Origin: DAIOXA01 sp050949165 | Lineage (GTDB): Bacteria; Bacillota; Proteinivoracia; UBA4975 | Length of the DNA: 18,913 bases | Reading direction: 5' to 3' | Assembly (NCBI GenBank): GCA_050949165.1 | Contig: JBMNFF010000002.1 | Location: 1 to 18,913, forward strand | Shown here: in pieces, positions 7,848 through 16,422 of the stretch | Layout of the letters: each line of letters begins with the position of its first letter | How positions within the stretch are numbered: position 1 is the stretch's first letter | Translations under genes and position numbers: made by a program | Notes under the pieces: generated by a model | What the model was told of the DNA's origin: nothing | Databases searched by the model: none | What the model saw: only the letters and a program-made list of their open reading frames with translations

Positions 7848-10800
7848 TTAACGTACTACAAGGAAACAGACAAGCTCGAAATCATCCAGACCTGAGATAG
7901 TAGTATTGAGGGCGGAAGTACCGCCACCCCTAAATAGGCTGTCGATATCCCTTTCATCCTTTACGTGGATAATGGAGCTAATAGCAGCGTTCAGCAACTC
8001 CGATAATCTTCGCATGTCTTTGCCGTCATTTGTTTCCTGATTGAAGGCCCGACATAACTCTGCCAGGGGTACGTTCCTCCCTTTGCAAAGGTGCCTCATC
8101 TTATCCAGCATTTCCTTGGGAGAAAGATGGTCGCAGACAACTTCACTATCATCAGAGATGTACACCATGTAAAAGGGGTGAAGGCGATTTTGGTTATCAA
8201 TATTTACCCCGCCATTTATATTTTTCAGCACATAGATTACACCAGGAGGGGCCTCCTCTTGAGTGGAAACAACGGCATGGAGTCCTAGGGGGACCTTGTC
8301 CATATCTCCATTAGCCTTAATGTAGTCCAATAAATCCAGGCGAAACTCATTGAGCCCTAAGTCCATTATAGAGATACCTGATGACATTTCTTCTATATCT
8401 ACTACTTCTTCTTGCAGGCGTTGGAGCTGAGCTTTGCGATATTCCAGGTCGCCTTTTTCCTCGACATTGATGGGATCATCATCTCCGGTGGAGGTCATGA
8501 CTGATATCCTCATTCGAGTCTCTACCCGAGACTTGAGATTGATGTAATCATCCAGGGTCAAATCCGGCCAGAAATTCACCAGCTGAATTCTGGCATTTTT
8601 GCTGCCAATCCGGTCAATCCGTCCAAACCGCTGGATTATACGGACAGGGTTCCAGTGGATATCATAATTGACCAGGTAGTCACAGTCCTGCAGGTTTTGC
8701 CCTTCAGAGATGCAATCGGTTGCAATAAGTATATCAATGTTATCGTTGGAATTGGGCATGAGTAGCGCTTTGTCCTTAGAAATTGGGGAAAAGCAGGTCA
8801 ACACATTGTTGAAGGTGGCCCGGAATTTCGGAATTGTCGTCACGCCATCCACTGTACCGGTTATCATGGCAGTGTTTAGGCCATACTTAGCCTTTATATA
8901 CTCGCTTATGTTCTGGTACAGGTACCGGCCAGTATCTTCGAAGGCAGAGAATATGAGAACCTTTTTGTTGCCCTCATTAATTGGATGCTCAATCTTATCC
9001 GTGAGTAGCTGCAGTAAGGTCTGTAGCTTGGTATCGTGCTCTGGAGTGATGTCGGCAATCATCAGGGTCAGCAATTCCAAGATTTCCGAGTCTTGCTGTA
9101 ATGCCGCCCTCCAGGAAATGTAGTCCATATCTCTCAGGTCGATTTTCGTCCGCTTATCGGTTGCCAAGAAATCAGTATTTTGGTCATCGTAATCGAAATC
9201 AGTGTCCTCAATATCAACCATTTCGACATCGGCATTTCCACCAGCCTCAAACTCATCAATCTGGGCAATGGTATCGTCAATTAACTTCCTTATCCGCTGG
9301 AGAGTAAGACTGAAGGCATAGACAGAGCTTTCCAGTCGCTTGAGTAAGTTAATGCTCATCAAGCGGCGTATGCCCATCTCTCGCCCGGCCCGGTTAATGT
9401 TGACTTCGGGATCAACGTACTTTTCTCGCCTGCTGGCAAGAACATAATCCGTTGGAATATAAATAGCAAGGTTCAGCTTAATAATCTCTTCATATATCTC
9501 ATTATAGTTTATGGCATCATTTAAGTCGGTCAAGTTGGGCCGCAGGGATAACGGCGTTAGCCTTTCTGGGAACTTACCTATTTCATCCATGTTATAGTAT
9601 TTTTCAATATGCTTGCGGGAACGAGCAATGGTCACACTGTCCAGCAACTCAAAGAAGTCAAAGCTCAACATCTTCAATAGCGTAGCCGTCTTTCGTAGTT
9701 CCGGCGCTAATTCGCTCCAAGCATTAAACGCCCTTTGCGCATCGCGGAAGATTTCATCGATGGACTTCCTTGTATTTAGTTTTTCGTTAATGTTACTGGC
9801 GTCACCTTCATAGGCTAGGGCGAGCTGATTGCGCAAGTCTGTAAAGCGGTTATTCACCGGCGTCGCAGACAGCATCAGGACCTTAGTCTTTACGCCAGTG
9901 CGAATAACCTTATTCAGCAGCCTGAGATAACGATTCTCTCGGGCATCGTCCCCATAGGTTTGACCACCATTGCGGAAATTATGGGATTCATCGATAACCA
10001 CCAGGTCGTAGTTGCCCCAGTTCAGGCGAGCTAAATCCAACCCGTTGGAATAGCCATGAGCCCTGGACAAGTCTGTATGATAGAGGACATCGTAGCGCAG
10101 CCGGTCAGCAGCTATGGGGTTATTTACATAGTTGTCCTTGTACGTGTTCCAGTTGTCTGCCAGTTTCTTTGGGCAAAGCACCAGCACTGACTTATTTCTG
10201 TTCTCGTAGTACTTAATAACAGAGAGGGCGGTAAAGGTCTTACCTAATCCAACACTGTCAGCGAGAATACAGCCATTGTATTTTTCCAGCTTGTTAATTA
10301 TAGCCAGTGCTGCGTCCTTCTGAAAATCATATAAGAGCTGCCAAATCTTACTCTCTTTGAACCCTGTTGCCTCATTGGGGAGCACATCCTCCGAGATGTC
10401 TTCTAAGAACTCATTGAATATATTGTACAGAGCCACGAAATACATAAACTCTGGAGAGTTCTCATTATAAGCAGCGGTAATGCTGTCTATTACCTCATCA
10501 GTAACATCCTGCAATTTAACCTTGTTATCCCAAATTCCATCGAACAACTTTATGTACTCCTGGCTATGGGGCGCTGTAAACTTGTTGACCATATTGTAAC
10601 TGTAGTTGCCTCGCTCACAGCCAATATCTACTGTGGTAAATCCGGCCAGGGGCAAATATGTAACCTGTTGATTGCCAGATTCAATATTGAGGAAGCCACC
10701 CATGTTCTCGTGGGTGGTATTGGACTTAAAAGTAACCTTCTTTCTAATCCAATCGGCACACTCCCGGGCAATTGCCTTTTGGGTTAGTTCATTGCGTAGC

Positions 10801-11069
10801 TTGATTTCAAACTCCGTTCCGTATAGGCTGCGCTCTCGGTTTAGGCGGGGAATGTAAAATTCACGTTTTTCCTTGGGAGCTTTTTCAGTAACAAAGGCTG
10901 GTGAGGTAAAGATAAACCGCAACTCGTCTATTTCATCCAGCTGCTTCTTTAAGACTTGATAAGCATAGATAGAAAAACAGGCAGCGGCTATAGATACCCG
11001 ACAACCCCTGCCCACTGTAGCAGCTAAATCATCTTTAACCACTTTATTAACATTATCAAAGATCTCCAT
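7848..11069 (-). CDS. Large SNF2-type superfamily 2 helicase with a PLD-like N-terminal region
   Basis: This 1073-residue protein is the first gene of the cluster. An N-terminal region (about 1-240) resembles the phospholipase-D-like segments fused to such helicases (RGCRVSIAAACFSIYAYQVL at 21-40, ELRFIFTSPAF at 49-59), but I see no HxK catalytic motif, so it may be an inactive or divergent fold. The helicase core follows: GLGKT (274-278), DESH motif II (360-363), SATP (401-404), and QRFGRIDRIG motif VI (from about 813). This pattern fits SNF2/RapA-like translocases that move on double-stranded DNA or remodel protein-DNA complexes. The start ATG follows a GGGGGTGGAG site. It is not DISARM DrmA/DrmD by context, since no DUF1998 gene is present. 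The substrate is unknown. Confidence 0.88.
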   Translation of the reverse strand: MEIFDNVNKVVKDDLAATVGRGCRVSIAAACFSIYAYQVLKKQLDEIDELRFIFTSPAFVTEKAPKEKREFYIPRLNRERSLYGTEFEIKLRNELTQKAIARECADWIRKKVTFKSNTTHENMGGFLNIESGNQQVTYLPLAGFTTVDIGCERGNYSYNMVNKFTAPHSQEYIKLFDGIWDNKVKLQDVTDEVIDSITAAYNENSPEFMYFVALYNIFNEFLEDISEDVLPNEATGFKESKIWQLLYDFQKDAALAIINKLEKYNGCILADSVGLGKTFTALSVIKYYENRNKSVLVLCPKKLADNWNTYKDNYVNNPIAADRLRYDVLYHTDLSRAHGYSNGLDLARLNWGNYDLVVIDESHNFRNGGQTYGDDARENRYLRLLNKVIRTGVKTKVLMLSATPVNNRFTDLRNQLALAYEGDASNINEKLNTRKSIDEIFRDAQRAFNAWSELAPELRKTATLLKMLSFDFFELLDSVTIARSRKHIEKYYNMDEIGKFPERLTPLSLRPNLTDLNDAINYNEIYEEIIKLNLAIYIPTDYVLASRREKYVDPEVNINRAGREMGIRRLMSINLLKRLESSVYAFSLTLQRIRKLIDDTIAQIDEFEAGGNADVEMVDIEDTDFDYDDQNTDFLATDKRTKIDLRDMDYISWRAALQQDSEILELLTLMIADITPEHDTKLQTLLQLLTDKIEHPINEGNKKVLIFSAFEDTGRYLYQNISEYIKAKYGLNTAMITGTVDGVTTIPKFRATFNNVLTCFSPISKDKALLMPNSNDNIDILIATDCISEGQNLQDCDYLVNYDIHWNPVRIIQRFGRIDRIGSKNARIQLVNFWPDLTLDDYINLKSRVETRMRISVMTSTGDDDPINVEEKGDLEYRKAQLQRLQEEVVDIEEMSSGISIMDLGLNEFRLDLLDYIKANGDMDKVPLGLHAVVSTQEEAPPGVIYVLKNINGGVNIDNQNRLHPFYMVYISDDSEVVCDHLSPKEMLDKMRHLCKGRNVPLAELCRAFNQETNDGKDMRRLSELLNAAISSIIHVKDERDIDSLFRGGGTSALNTTISGLDDFELVCFLVVR

Positions 11070-11114
11070 ATCTCCACCCCCAAGGTCTGAGCCAAACTCT
11101 AAATTGTTACCCTA

Positions 11115-11144
11115 ATCATACCAATTATTATCTGCACTATACAA
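11115..11144 (-). promoter_or_regulatory. Predicted promoter of the defence cluster
   Basis: On the minus strand TTGTAT (11144-11139) and TATGAT (11120-11115) are 18 nt apart, and the -10 is extended by TGG immediately upstream. It would start transcription near 11108, giving a leader of about 40 nt before the helicase ATG. No operator palindrome or attenuator was recognised between it and the gene. Confidence 0.5.
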
Positions 11145-11207
11145 GGGGGTTCCGGGCTCTTAAGGACTGCCAGAGAAGGCTGAGCCTAGCCGACCTGCCA
11201 TAATCAA

Positions 11208-11236
11208 TTGCCGCTACGGCCAAGACACTGTATAAT
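11208..11236 (+). promoter_or_regulatory. Predicted sigma-A-type promoter of the lipoprotein gene
   Basis: TTGCCG (11208-11213) and a perfect TATAAT (11231-11236) are 17 nt apart. A strong ribosome binding site (GGAGG at about 11267-11271) and the ATG at 11278 follow. It is divergent from the defence promoter; the two -35 elements are about 63 nt apart. Confidence 0.65.
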
Positions 11237-11277
11237 CCATATAGAGGCAAAATGTATAAAAATTACGGAGGTTAAAG

Positions 11278-12390
11278 ATGGGTCTATCAAAATCGGCCAA
11301 GATACGGGACACCGCAGCCGTCATTGCCCTTCTCGCCCTGATCATCCTGGGGGGCTGCGCCAACCCCCAAGAAGATAAATGCGTTACCTTCTGGGTGGTG
11401 TCCGGCACCAACCGCGGCGAGTCTTTCGCCCGCAACAGCCTGCGGGGGTATGACGCCGCCGGACAACTGGCGGTCAAGGCTAATCTGCCGCACTACCATA
11501 TATCCAGCCTGGCCCTGGACAGCCAAGGGCGCCTCTGGCTGGGGCAGGCCTGGAACGATGCCAAGTCCAGCAACCTGCTGCTGATCTGGGATGACGATGA
11601 GCTAATCGAAAAAGTCGAGGTGGGCATGCAACCGGAAGCCGGAATTATCCCCTTCGCCGGGGAAATGGTTGCTGGTTGCACCGAAGATGGCATGGGTTTT
11701 AGCCTTTGGTCAGTTAATCCCCGCTCCCTCGAGGGCAGGGAAGTTGTCGCCGTCGACAAGGAGCAAAGGGATTTCCTCTTCCTCACCACCATCGCCGCCA
11801 ACGAAGATTACTTGGTCGCCGCCGCCATTCACGACGCCCCCGGACCCGCAAATTCATCCCACTCCAGCATCTGGTGGTTTGACAGGGAGTTTAACCTCTG
11901 TGGCAGTAAGTACCTGGGGGTAAATTCGGCAATTTGGTCCATGGTGCCAATGCCAAATGGCAACTTCCTCCTCCTCAACAACAGCGCTTTTGAAGGGAGG
12001 CAGGGAGATGTTATGGTCTCGGACCTGTTGATCTTTGATCCCCGGGCAGGGGCAATTATCTGGGAATATATCGGCAGCGGCATTCCCTTTCGGGGCGTCG
12101 CCGAAGAAGGCAAGTATTATATCCTCGATAGAATCTGGTCTTCAACCCGCATCAATGCTGAGCGCAGCGTAACCATCCTTGACGGCGATTCGGTGCGCAC
12201 CATCCCCTTGCCCGACGATTTCGGCGCCGAAGATATTGCCGTTGCCGACGGCATTATCTACCTTGCCGCCTGGCAACGGGGGGATAATGCCGGCGATGGA
12301 GTCTACCGCCTGGACCCGGCGACGGGCGAGCTGAAACAAATCATCCGGCATTCAGATGCCAGCTCTGTGCTGGCAGTTCCACAAGAATAG
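11278..12390 (+). CDS. Predicted membrane-anchored lipoprotein, probable beta-propeller
   Basis: This 370-residue protein starts with a type II signal peptide: basic residues (SKSAKIR), a hydrophobic stretch (AAVIALLALIIL) and lipobox LGGC with Cys27 as the predicted lipidation site. The mature part has repeated blade-like strands with small polar turns: ISSLALDSQGRLWLGQ, AIWSMVPMPNGNFLLLN, GAIIWEY, EDIAVADGIIYLAAW, GVYRLDPATGEL. This resembles a WD40/PQQ/SMP-30-like propeller of the outer cell surface. I cannot assign a ligand or enzyme activity. It has its own promoter and terminator, so it is monocistronic, and its GC-rich codon use resembles the right-hand genes rather than the defence cluster. 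It probably marks the edge of the native chromosome. Confidence 0.8.
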   Translation: MGLSKSAKIRDTAAVIALLALIILGGCANPQEDKCVTFWVVSGTNRGESFARNSLRGYDAAGQLAVKANLPHYHISSLALDSQGRLWLGQAWNDAKSSNLLLIWDDDELIEKVEVGMQPEAGIIPFAGEMVAGCTEDGMGFSLWSVNPRSLEGREVVAVDKEQRDFLFLTTIAANEDYLVAAAIHDAPGPANSSHSSIWWFDREFNLCGSKYLGVNSAIWSMVPMPNGNFLLLNNSAFEGRQGDVMVSDLLIFDPRAGAIIWEYIGSGIPFRGVAEEGKYYILDRIWSSTRINAERSVTILDGDSVRTIPLPDDFGAEDIAVADGIIYLAAWQRGDNAGDGVYRLDPATGELKQIIRHSDASSVLAVPQE

Positions 12391-12400
12391 TGGAGAACAT

Positions 12401-12426
12401 AAAGGGCCGCAATCCGCGGCCCTTTT
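12401..12426 (+). terminator. Rho-independent terminator of the lipoprotein gene
   Basis: A perfect 10-bp stem (AAAGGGCCGC / GCGGCCCTTT) with a 5-nt loop AATCC is followed by T and TCATT. It lies 11 nt after the stop, between convergent genes, and could also serve the hydrolase transcript coming from the right, though the U run on that strand is shorter. Confidence 0.8.
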
Positions 12427-12458
12427 CATTGCCTGGATAAGGAAAAAGAGTGCTGCCC

Positions 12459-13403
12459 TTAGTAGCCAAAGTGGGTTCGCAGGTATTCCAGGAACTTTTC
12501 CATATATAGCTGCGAGGCTTCTTCATCCCCGGCCAGGTAGTGATCTGAGTGGGGGAATTCCACCAGGTCGTTCTTGACCCCGTGCTCGTTCAGCTTTTTC
12601 CTCAGTATTTGGCCATTCTGAGGATTCTGGTCCCTATCTCTGCCCCCGTAGGCCATGAGGGTGGGAACAGTGTGCTCATCGACCATGGCCAGGGGAGAAA
12701 TGGAGTTGATGGCCGCCTCGGCCGCTCCCAGCCTGAACTCCCAGCGGTTGAAGGCATTGCCCGTGCCCCGGTTGACCAGGGTCACCGCAATCTCGGGCTT
12801 ATGCTTGCCCGGAAACTCCCAGCTGGACCAATGGAAATCTATGGGCGCGGAGCCGACGGCCACAAATTCCACCGGGAAAGCAGCGGCATGGCGGGAATAG
12901 GCGAAGAGCAGAGCCAGGTGGCCGCCGGCGGATGTTCCCGAAAGGGCCAGGCGCTGGATATTCCACCCATGCTGCCGAGACAGTTCTTTTATCTTGCGGG
13001 TTGCGGCTTCTAACTCATCCAGCACGGCATACATCGTCACAGGGTTTTCCTCGGTGTGTAAGCTGTAACCTGCCGCCGCCGTGACATAACCCGCCTTGGC
13101 ATAGCGGTAGCAATTGTGTCTTTCCCACTCTTTGCAGCCTTCACTACCTTCATTGTCATGGACGAAGAGAATCACGCCGTTGACCCGGGCTGAATCTAAG
13201 TGGGCGGGGACAAAGATGTCCAGTTTGTTGCCCGTCTCTGCATCGTAGACGATATCCAGGTAGCTTGTCCCATCCTCCTGGCTCCAGCTCTCATCCTGTC
13301 CGGTATTTGCCACGAACTTCTTCAGCTTGTAATACAAAGCTGCCAGTACTATGCCCGATACCGCTGCCAGTGCAGCAAGGACGATGAAAAATGCACGTAA
13401 CAT
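12459..13403 (-). CDS. Membrane-anchored alpha/beta hydrolase (esterase/lipase-like)
   Basis: The start is placed at the ATG at 13403 (314 residues), because the product then opens with a hydrophobic segment (FFIVLAALAAVSGIVLAALYY, residues 5-25) acting as signal anchor; the longer frame from 13517 adds a Cys-rich stretch with no family likeness. A weak GGGGG site lies 8 nt upstream. The hydrolase domain has nucleophile elbow GTSAG (Ser158), a candidate acid in GGRDRD (Asp256 or Asp258) and a candidate histidine in PHSDHY (His285 or His288). HDNEG (82-86) fits the oxyanion loop. It resembles the BD-FAE/carboxylesterase group of this superfamily. The substrate is unknown. It probably acts on the outer face of the membrane. 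Confidence 0.8.
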   Translation of the reverse strand: MLRAFFIVLAALAAVSGIVLAALYYKLKKFVANTGQDESWSQEDGTSYLDIVYDAETGNKLDIFVPAHLDSARVNGVILFVHDNEGSEGCKEWERHNCYRYAKAGYVTAAAGYSLHTEENPVTMYAVLDELEAATRKIKELSRQHGWNIQRLALSGTSAGGHLALLFAYSRHAAAFPVEFVAVGSAPIDFHWSSWEFPGKHKPEIAVTLVNRGTGNAFNRWEFRLGAAEAAINSISPLAMVDEHTVPTLMAYGGRDRDQNPQNGQILRKKLNEHGVKNDLVEFPHSDHYLAGDEEASQLYMEKFLEYLRTHFGY

Positions 13404-13440
13404 TGCTATTGCCCCCGTGTCCTGTGATTGTTCATATATC

Positions 13441-13469
13441 ATCATACAATGCGGCTTCAATCCAGTAAA
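13441..13469 (-). promoter_or_regulatory. Possible promoter of the alpha/beta hydrolase gene
   Basis: On the minus strand TTTACT (13469-13464) and TATGAT (13446-13441) are 17 nt apart, predicting a start near 13434 and a leader of about 30 nt. The longer upstream reading of the gene would begin outside such a transcript, which supports the start at 13403. Confidence 0.4.
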
Positions 13470-13477
13470 GGGCATAC

Positions 13478-13514
13478 GACAAAGAGGCAGTACCCCGCAA
13501 GGGATATTGCCTCT
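13478..13514 (-). terminator. Probable terminator of spoIIM
   Basis: On the minus strand a 7-bp stem AGAGGCA/TGCCTCT encloses an inner stem ATCCC/GGGGT with loop TTGC, followed by TTTGTCG. The U run is short, so termination may be partial. It begins 14 nt after the spoIIM stop and lies just ahead of the hydrolase promoter. Confidence 0.5.
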
Positions 13515-13528
13515 CAATGATTACCCTC

Positions 13529-14170
13529 CTAGCCCGACAAGGCCCAGGGCAGCATGCGCTGAAACAGCCAGGGAACGCTGACGGCCTCCAGCATGGCCAG
13601 GGCAAACATCACCAGCAGCGCTCCAAATTGCAGCAGCAAAAAGCCCAGGATGGGCGTGGGCTGCCGATCCCCCTTTCCGAAGAGCTTGGTGAGCATCAGC
13701 CAGCTGAAGGACATGGCGCTGGCGCCGGAAAAGATTGAAGTGACCACCATGATGACGGAAAAGGGAAAGAGGGTGACCAGGACGAAGGCCAGGCCCCGCC
13801 AGGCCAGGCGCTGGATCAGGTATGCCGTGGTAAAGCCCAGGAGGGCGCCCCGCAGGGCCATCATCACCACCACCAGGGGCAAGCCAATCACCGTCAGCCC
13901 GCAGATGGTGGTGTAAAGGATAAAGAGCCCATTGGTATTAAGTGAGTTGGTGGCCACCTTGGCCCGGGACACCTGCCCCCCTTCATCGGTTATCTGGACA
14001 AAGTAATTGAGTCCGTTTTCCAGTTCCTCCAGATCATAGTAATCCATATAGCCTACATAGACCGAACCGAAGACCACGCCAAAGGCAAGGGCGGCTAGCA
14101 AGATAAGCGCTGAGACGCGAAAGACCCCCAGGCATTCCCTGGGGTATAAAATTAATTGCCGTATACCCAA
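13529..14170 (-). CDS. spoIIM: Stage II sporulation protein M (SpoIIM)
   Basis: This 213-residue integral membrane protein has the length and profile of SpoIIM: a short cytoplasmic N-terminus, a first membrane helix (about residues 20-40, ALILLAALAFGVVFGSVYVGY), an extracytoplasmic loop (about 41-80), and a helical membrane core including GLPLVVVMMALRGALLGFTTAYL (about 96-118), the most conserved region of the family. SpoIIM forms the SpoIID-SpoIIM-SpoIIP complex that remodels peptidoglycan during engulfment of the forespore. The best start is a TTG at 14170 with GGGGGAGG 7 nt upstream; no in-frame ATG lies before the first membrane helix. The gene is 23 nt downstream of the DUF3866 gene and probably co-transcribed with it. 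Confidence 0.88.
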   Translation of the reverse strand: MGIRQLILYPRECLGVFRVSALILLAALAFGVVFGSVYVGYMDYYDLEELENGLNYFVQITDEGGQVSRAKVATNSLNTNGLFILYTTICGLTVIGLPLVVVMMALRGALLGFTTAYLIQRLAWRGLAFVLVTLFPFSVIMVVTSIFSGASAMSFSWLMLTKLFGKGDRQPTPILGFLLLQFGALLVMFALAMLEAVSVPWLFQRMLPWALSG

Positions 14171-14193
14171 GTCCTCCCCTCCCCCGTTTCAGG

Positions 14194-15291
14194 CTACTTA
14201 ATAGCTATGCGGCGAAGGCGGCGTTTAGACCTGTACAATTCGACGGCCAGGCGGGCAGCCGCCCCTAAGGCTATGAAAAATTCGGGGTTTTCCCGGTAAC
14301 TGCGGCCCATACTGGAAAAGAGCTCCTCCTGGCTTCGGGCAAGCCCAGCGATAAAGCTTCCCTCCCGCCAGTGCAGCCAGTAGCGCCCGGGCAGGCGCCG
14401 GACCTGCTCCAGCAAAAGCGATCGGCGCGAAAGGGGCAACAGGGGCAGGGGAATCCAAGCCGGCCCCAGGTAGGCCCGGGTCAAGATGGTAAGGGTGTGA
14501 TGGCTGATTCCCCGATGCCGGGGCCGGGGATCGCAGAAGCCAATCCGGGGAACCAGCAGGGGCAGCCCCCCCAGGGCGTAAGCGGCCTGGAGGACAAAGC
14601 CCTGCTCCAGCCCTGAGAAACCGTACACCGTGCCCGTTCCGGCGATGCCGGGCCCCATGGCGGCGATTATATAATCGGCCTCCGCTACCCGGGCCGCCGC
14701 CTGGAGGCCGGTAAAAATATTCAGGGTCTCGATGTCGCCGCCAAAACTGTGGCCCGAGCTGATCACCGCCGCGACGACCCCCGACTCCTTGAGGGTGCGG
14801 ATATTATTGCTAAACCCCGCCGGCAGGGCGCCGCCCTCGGTGAGGACATAGGCAATTCGGGCCTCGGGGTCCAAATGCCTTATGCCCAAGGCCAGAGGCG
14901 GCGCCATGCTGTGGAGCTCAGCGGCCAGGACGGGAATCCCCTCCAGCCCGCCGGCATCTTGAAACAGCCCATGCCAGGGGCTGTCCTGCTCTTCGGCACA
15001 ATTTACCCTGAGCTGCAAGGGGGTGTAGCGCAGCTTCATCTGATGTCCCCAGCCCGAACTCAAGCTTCCCCCAGCGGGCAGGATAAAATGATAGCCCCCG
15101 CTCCCCAGGGACAGTTCAACCGAGGTGGTATTGACCAGGACCCTCTGCCCCAAAGAGACCCGGTCGCCCAGGGCCGGGTAGTTGACGGCCCGGGCAGGCC
15201 TTCCCTCCACCTCAACCCGCACAAACTGAACCTGGGGACTCTCAAAATCTATGCCGATGACCACGGCGGCTTTAAGCGTCAGGCCGGCCAT
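14194..15291 (-). CDS. DUF3866 family protein
   Basis: This 365-residue protein matches DUF3866, found mostly in spore-forming and actinobacterial lineages. It starts with a beta-rich section (VQFVRVEVEGRPARAVNYPALGDRVSLGQRVLVN, about residues 22-55) and continues through an alpha/beta region with several glycine-rich loops: VAAVISSGHSFGGDIET, DYIIAAMGPGIAGTGTVYGFSGLEQG, and RHRGISHHTLTIL, whose histidine pair could bind metal or phosphate. No reaction is known. The ATG at 15291 has AAGGAG 7 nt upstream and lies inside the last 20 nt of the upstream peptidase gene, so the two overlap. Its place beside spoIIM suggests a linked expression unit, not necessarily a sporulation role. Confidence 0.85.
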   Translation of the reverse strand: MAGLTLKAAVVIGIDFESPQVQFVRVEVEGRPARAVNYPALGDRVSLGQRVLVNTTSVELSLGSGGYHFILPAGGSLSSGWGHQMKLRYTPLQLRVNCAEEQDSPWHGLFQDAGGLEGIPVLAAELHSMAPPLALGIRHLDPEARIAYVLTEGGALPAGFSNNIRTLKESGVVAAVISSGHSFGGDIETLNIFTGLQAAARVAEADYIIAAMGPGIAGTGTVYGFSGLEQGFVLQAAYALGGLPLLVPRIGFCDPRPRHRGISHHTLTILTRAYLGPAWIPLPLLPLSRRSLLLEQVRRLPGRYWLHWREGSFIAGLARSQEELFSSMGRSYRENPEFFIALGAAARLAVELYRSKRRLRRIAIK

Positions 15292-16353
15292 GACACCACT
15301 CCTTCAGGATGGCCAGGAGCCATTTTGCCATATTTACCATGGCGGACACCGAGACCCGCTCTTGAAAGCTGTGCCCGTCTTCGACACCTATACCCAGGTT
15401 CACCGAGACAACCCCCAGGCTGTTGAGGATGTTGGCGTCGCTGCCGGCAAAGCGGGGATGGGTGTCGATGCTGATCTTCAGCCTCTCCCCGGTCTTCTTC
15501 AGGAGCTCAATCAGGCCGTGATCTCCTCGAATGGCATAACCGGAATAGCTGTCCTCAGAGACAAATTCGTACTTGCCGCCGGTGTCCGCCAGGGCTCGCT
15601 CCAACAGGGACTCCAGCTGTCGGGCAATTTCCCGCCTCCTTACGTCCTCGAAGCTGCGGATTTCTCCCTGGAGCCGGACCCGGGGGCAGATGGTGTTGGT
15701 GGACTTGCCTCCCCGGATGATTCCCAGGTTAAAGGTCGTGCCCGGAGCAATCCGGGCCGGGGGCAGGCTTTCTATGTATTTTGCCGCCAGGCGGATGGCA
15801 TCGATGCCCTTCTCGGGGTCGGCGGCGGCATGGGCGCCGCGGCCATGGATGGTAATGTCCAGCTCCATCTCCCCGGGGGCCTGATTAATCACTGCCCCCA
15901 CCGGCTCGGCGGCATCCAGGACCAGCCCCCACTGGGACTTAAGGGCGCCGGGCTGTATGACCTTGGTCCCCTTCATCCCTGTCCTCCTCTTGAACCGAGA
16001 GGAGAATTTCCAGGGCCGGGTCGCAGGCCAGATTGTCCAGGACGGCCAGGAGGATGGCGATTCCCGCCTTATCGTCGGCGCCAAGGATGGTTTCTCCAGA
16101 GGTGGTTATGTAGTCAGCCGTCGAAGCGGAGCTTGAGGCCGCTGCTACTCTCCACGGTATCCATGTGACAGCAGAGAAGCAGAGGCTGCCCCTGGCCCCG
16201 GCGAGCGATGATATTGCCGATGCCGTCCCGGTCCAGGGAGAAGCGGTGGGCGCCGAGGAGCTCGGACAATTTGTCCGCCAGTTCCCCCTCCCGCCCCGAG
16301 GGGCTGTCGATGGAGGTCAGGAGTTTAAAGTAGTGAATCAGTGTATCGCGCAT
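15272..16353 (-). pseudogene. M20 family metallopeptidase (PepT-like), frame broken by two single-base insertions
   Basis: The frame from the ATG at 16353 (GGGTGA upstream; a GTG lies at 16362) encodes MRDTLIHYFKLLTSIDSPSGREGE and the zinc motif HMDTVE, then stops at 16114. Moving to the next frame at 16115 restores DYITTSGETILGADDKAGIA and LLSVQEE, which carry the metal-bridging Asp and catalytic Glu. A second shift near 15980 returns to GMKGTKV and the intact remainder, ending at 15272 with the dimerisation domain and the late motif AGSDAN. Removing two bases leaves 1080 nt, exactly 359 codons plus stop, the usual size for PepT-like aminotripeptidases. It is therefore either a recent pseudogene or an intact gene with two sequence errors. 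As written, neither piece holds a full active site. The family cleaves short peptides in the cytoplasm. Confidence 0.8.
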
Positions 16354-16367
16354 GTTCTTCACCCAGC

Positions 16368-16397
16368 AATAATCTGCCCCGGACGGGGCGGATTATT
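16368..16397. other. Strong inverted repeat just upstream of the M20 gene
   Basis: AATAATCTGCCCC pairs with GGGGCGGATTATT around a GGAC loop, 13 bp with one G-T pair. It lies only 14 nt upstream of the M20 ATG. It could be an old terminator of the oxidoreductase operon or a leader structure of the peptidase gene; no long U run follows on either strand. Confidence 0.6.
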
Positions 16398-16422
16398 TGA
16401 CGCGACAGCGGGAAGCGTCCCC

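Noticed and set aside
7848..11069. DISARM or BREX assignment based on the large helicase near a methyltransferase
   Set aside because: No DUF1998 (DrmB), PglZ, BrxL or PglX-type gene is present. The methyltransferase is a type III Mod next to a type III Res.
15251..16168. Long plus-strand open frame of 305 codons opposite the M20 peptidase and DUF3866 genes
   Set aside because: It is antisense to well-recognised genes in GC-rich DNA, its product resembles no family, and it has low-complexity Gly/Pro-rich composition. The same holds for 14749-15426 (+) and 12549-13013 (+).
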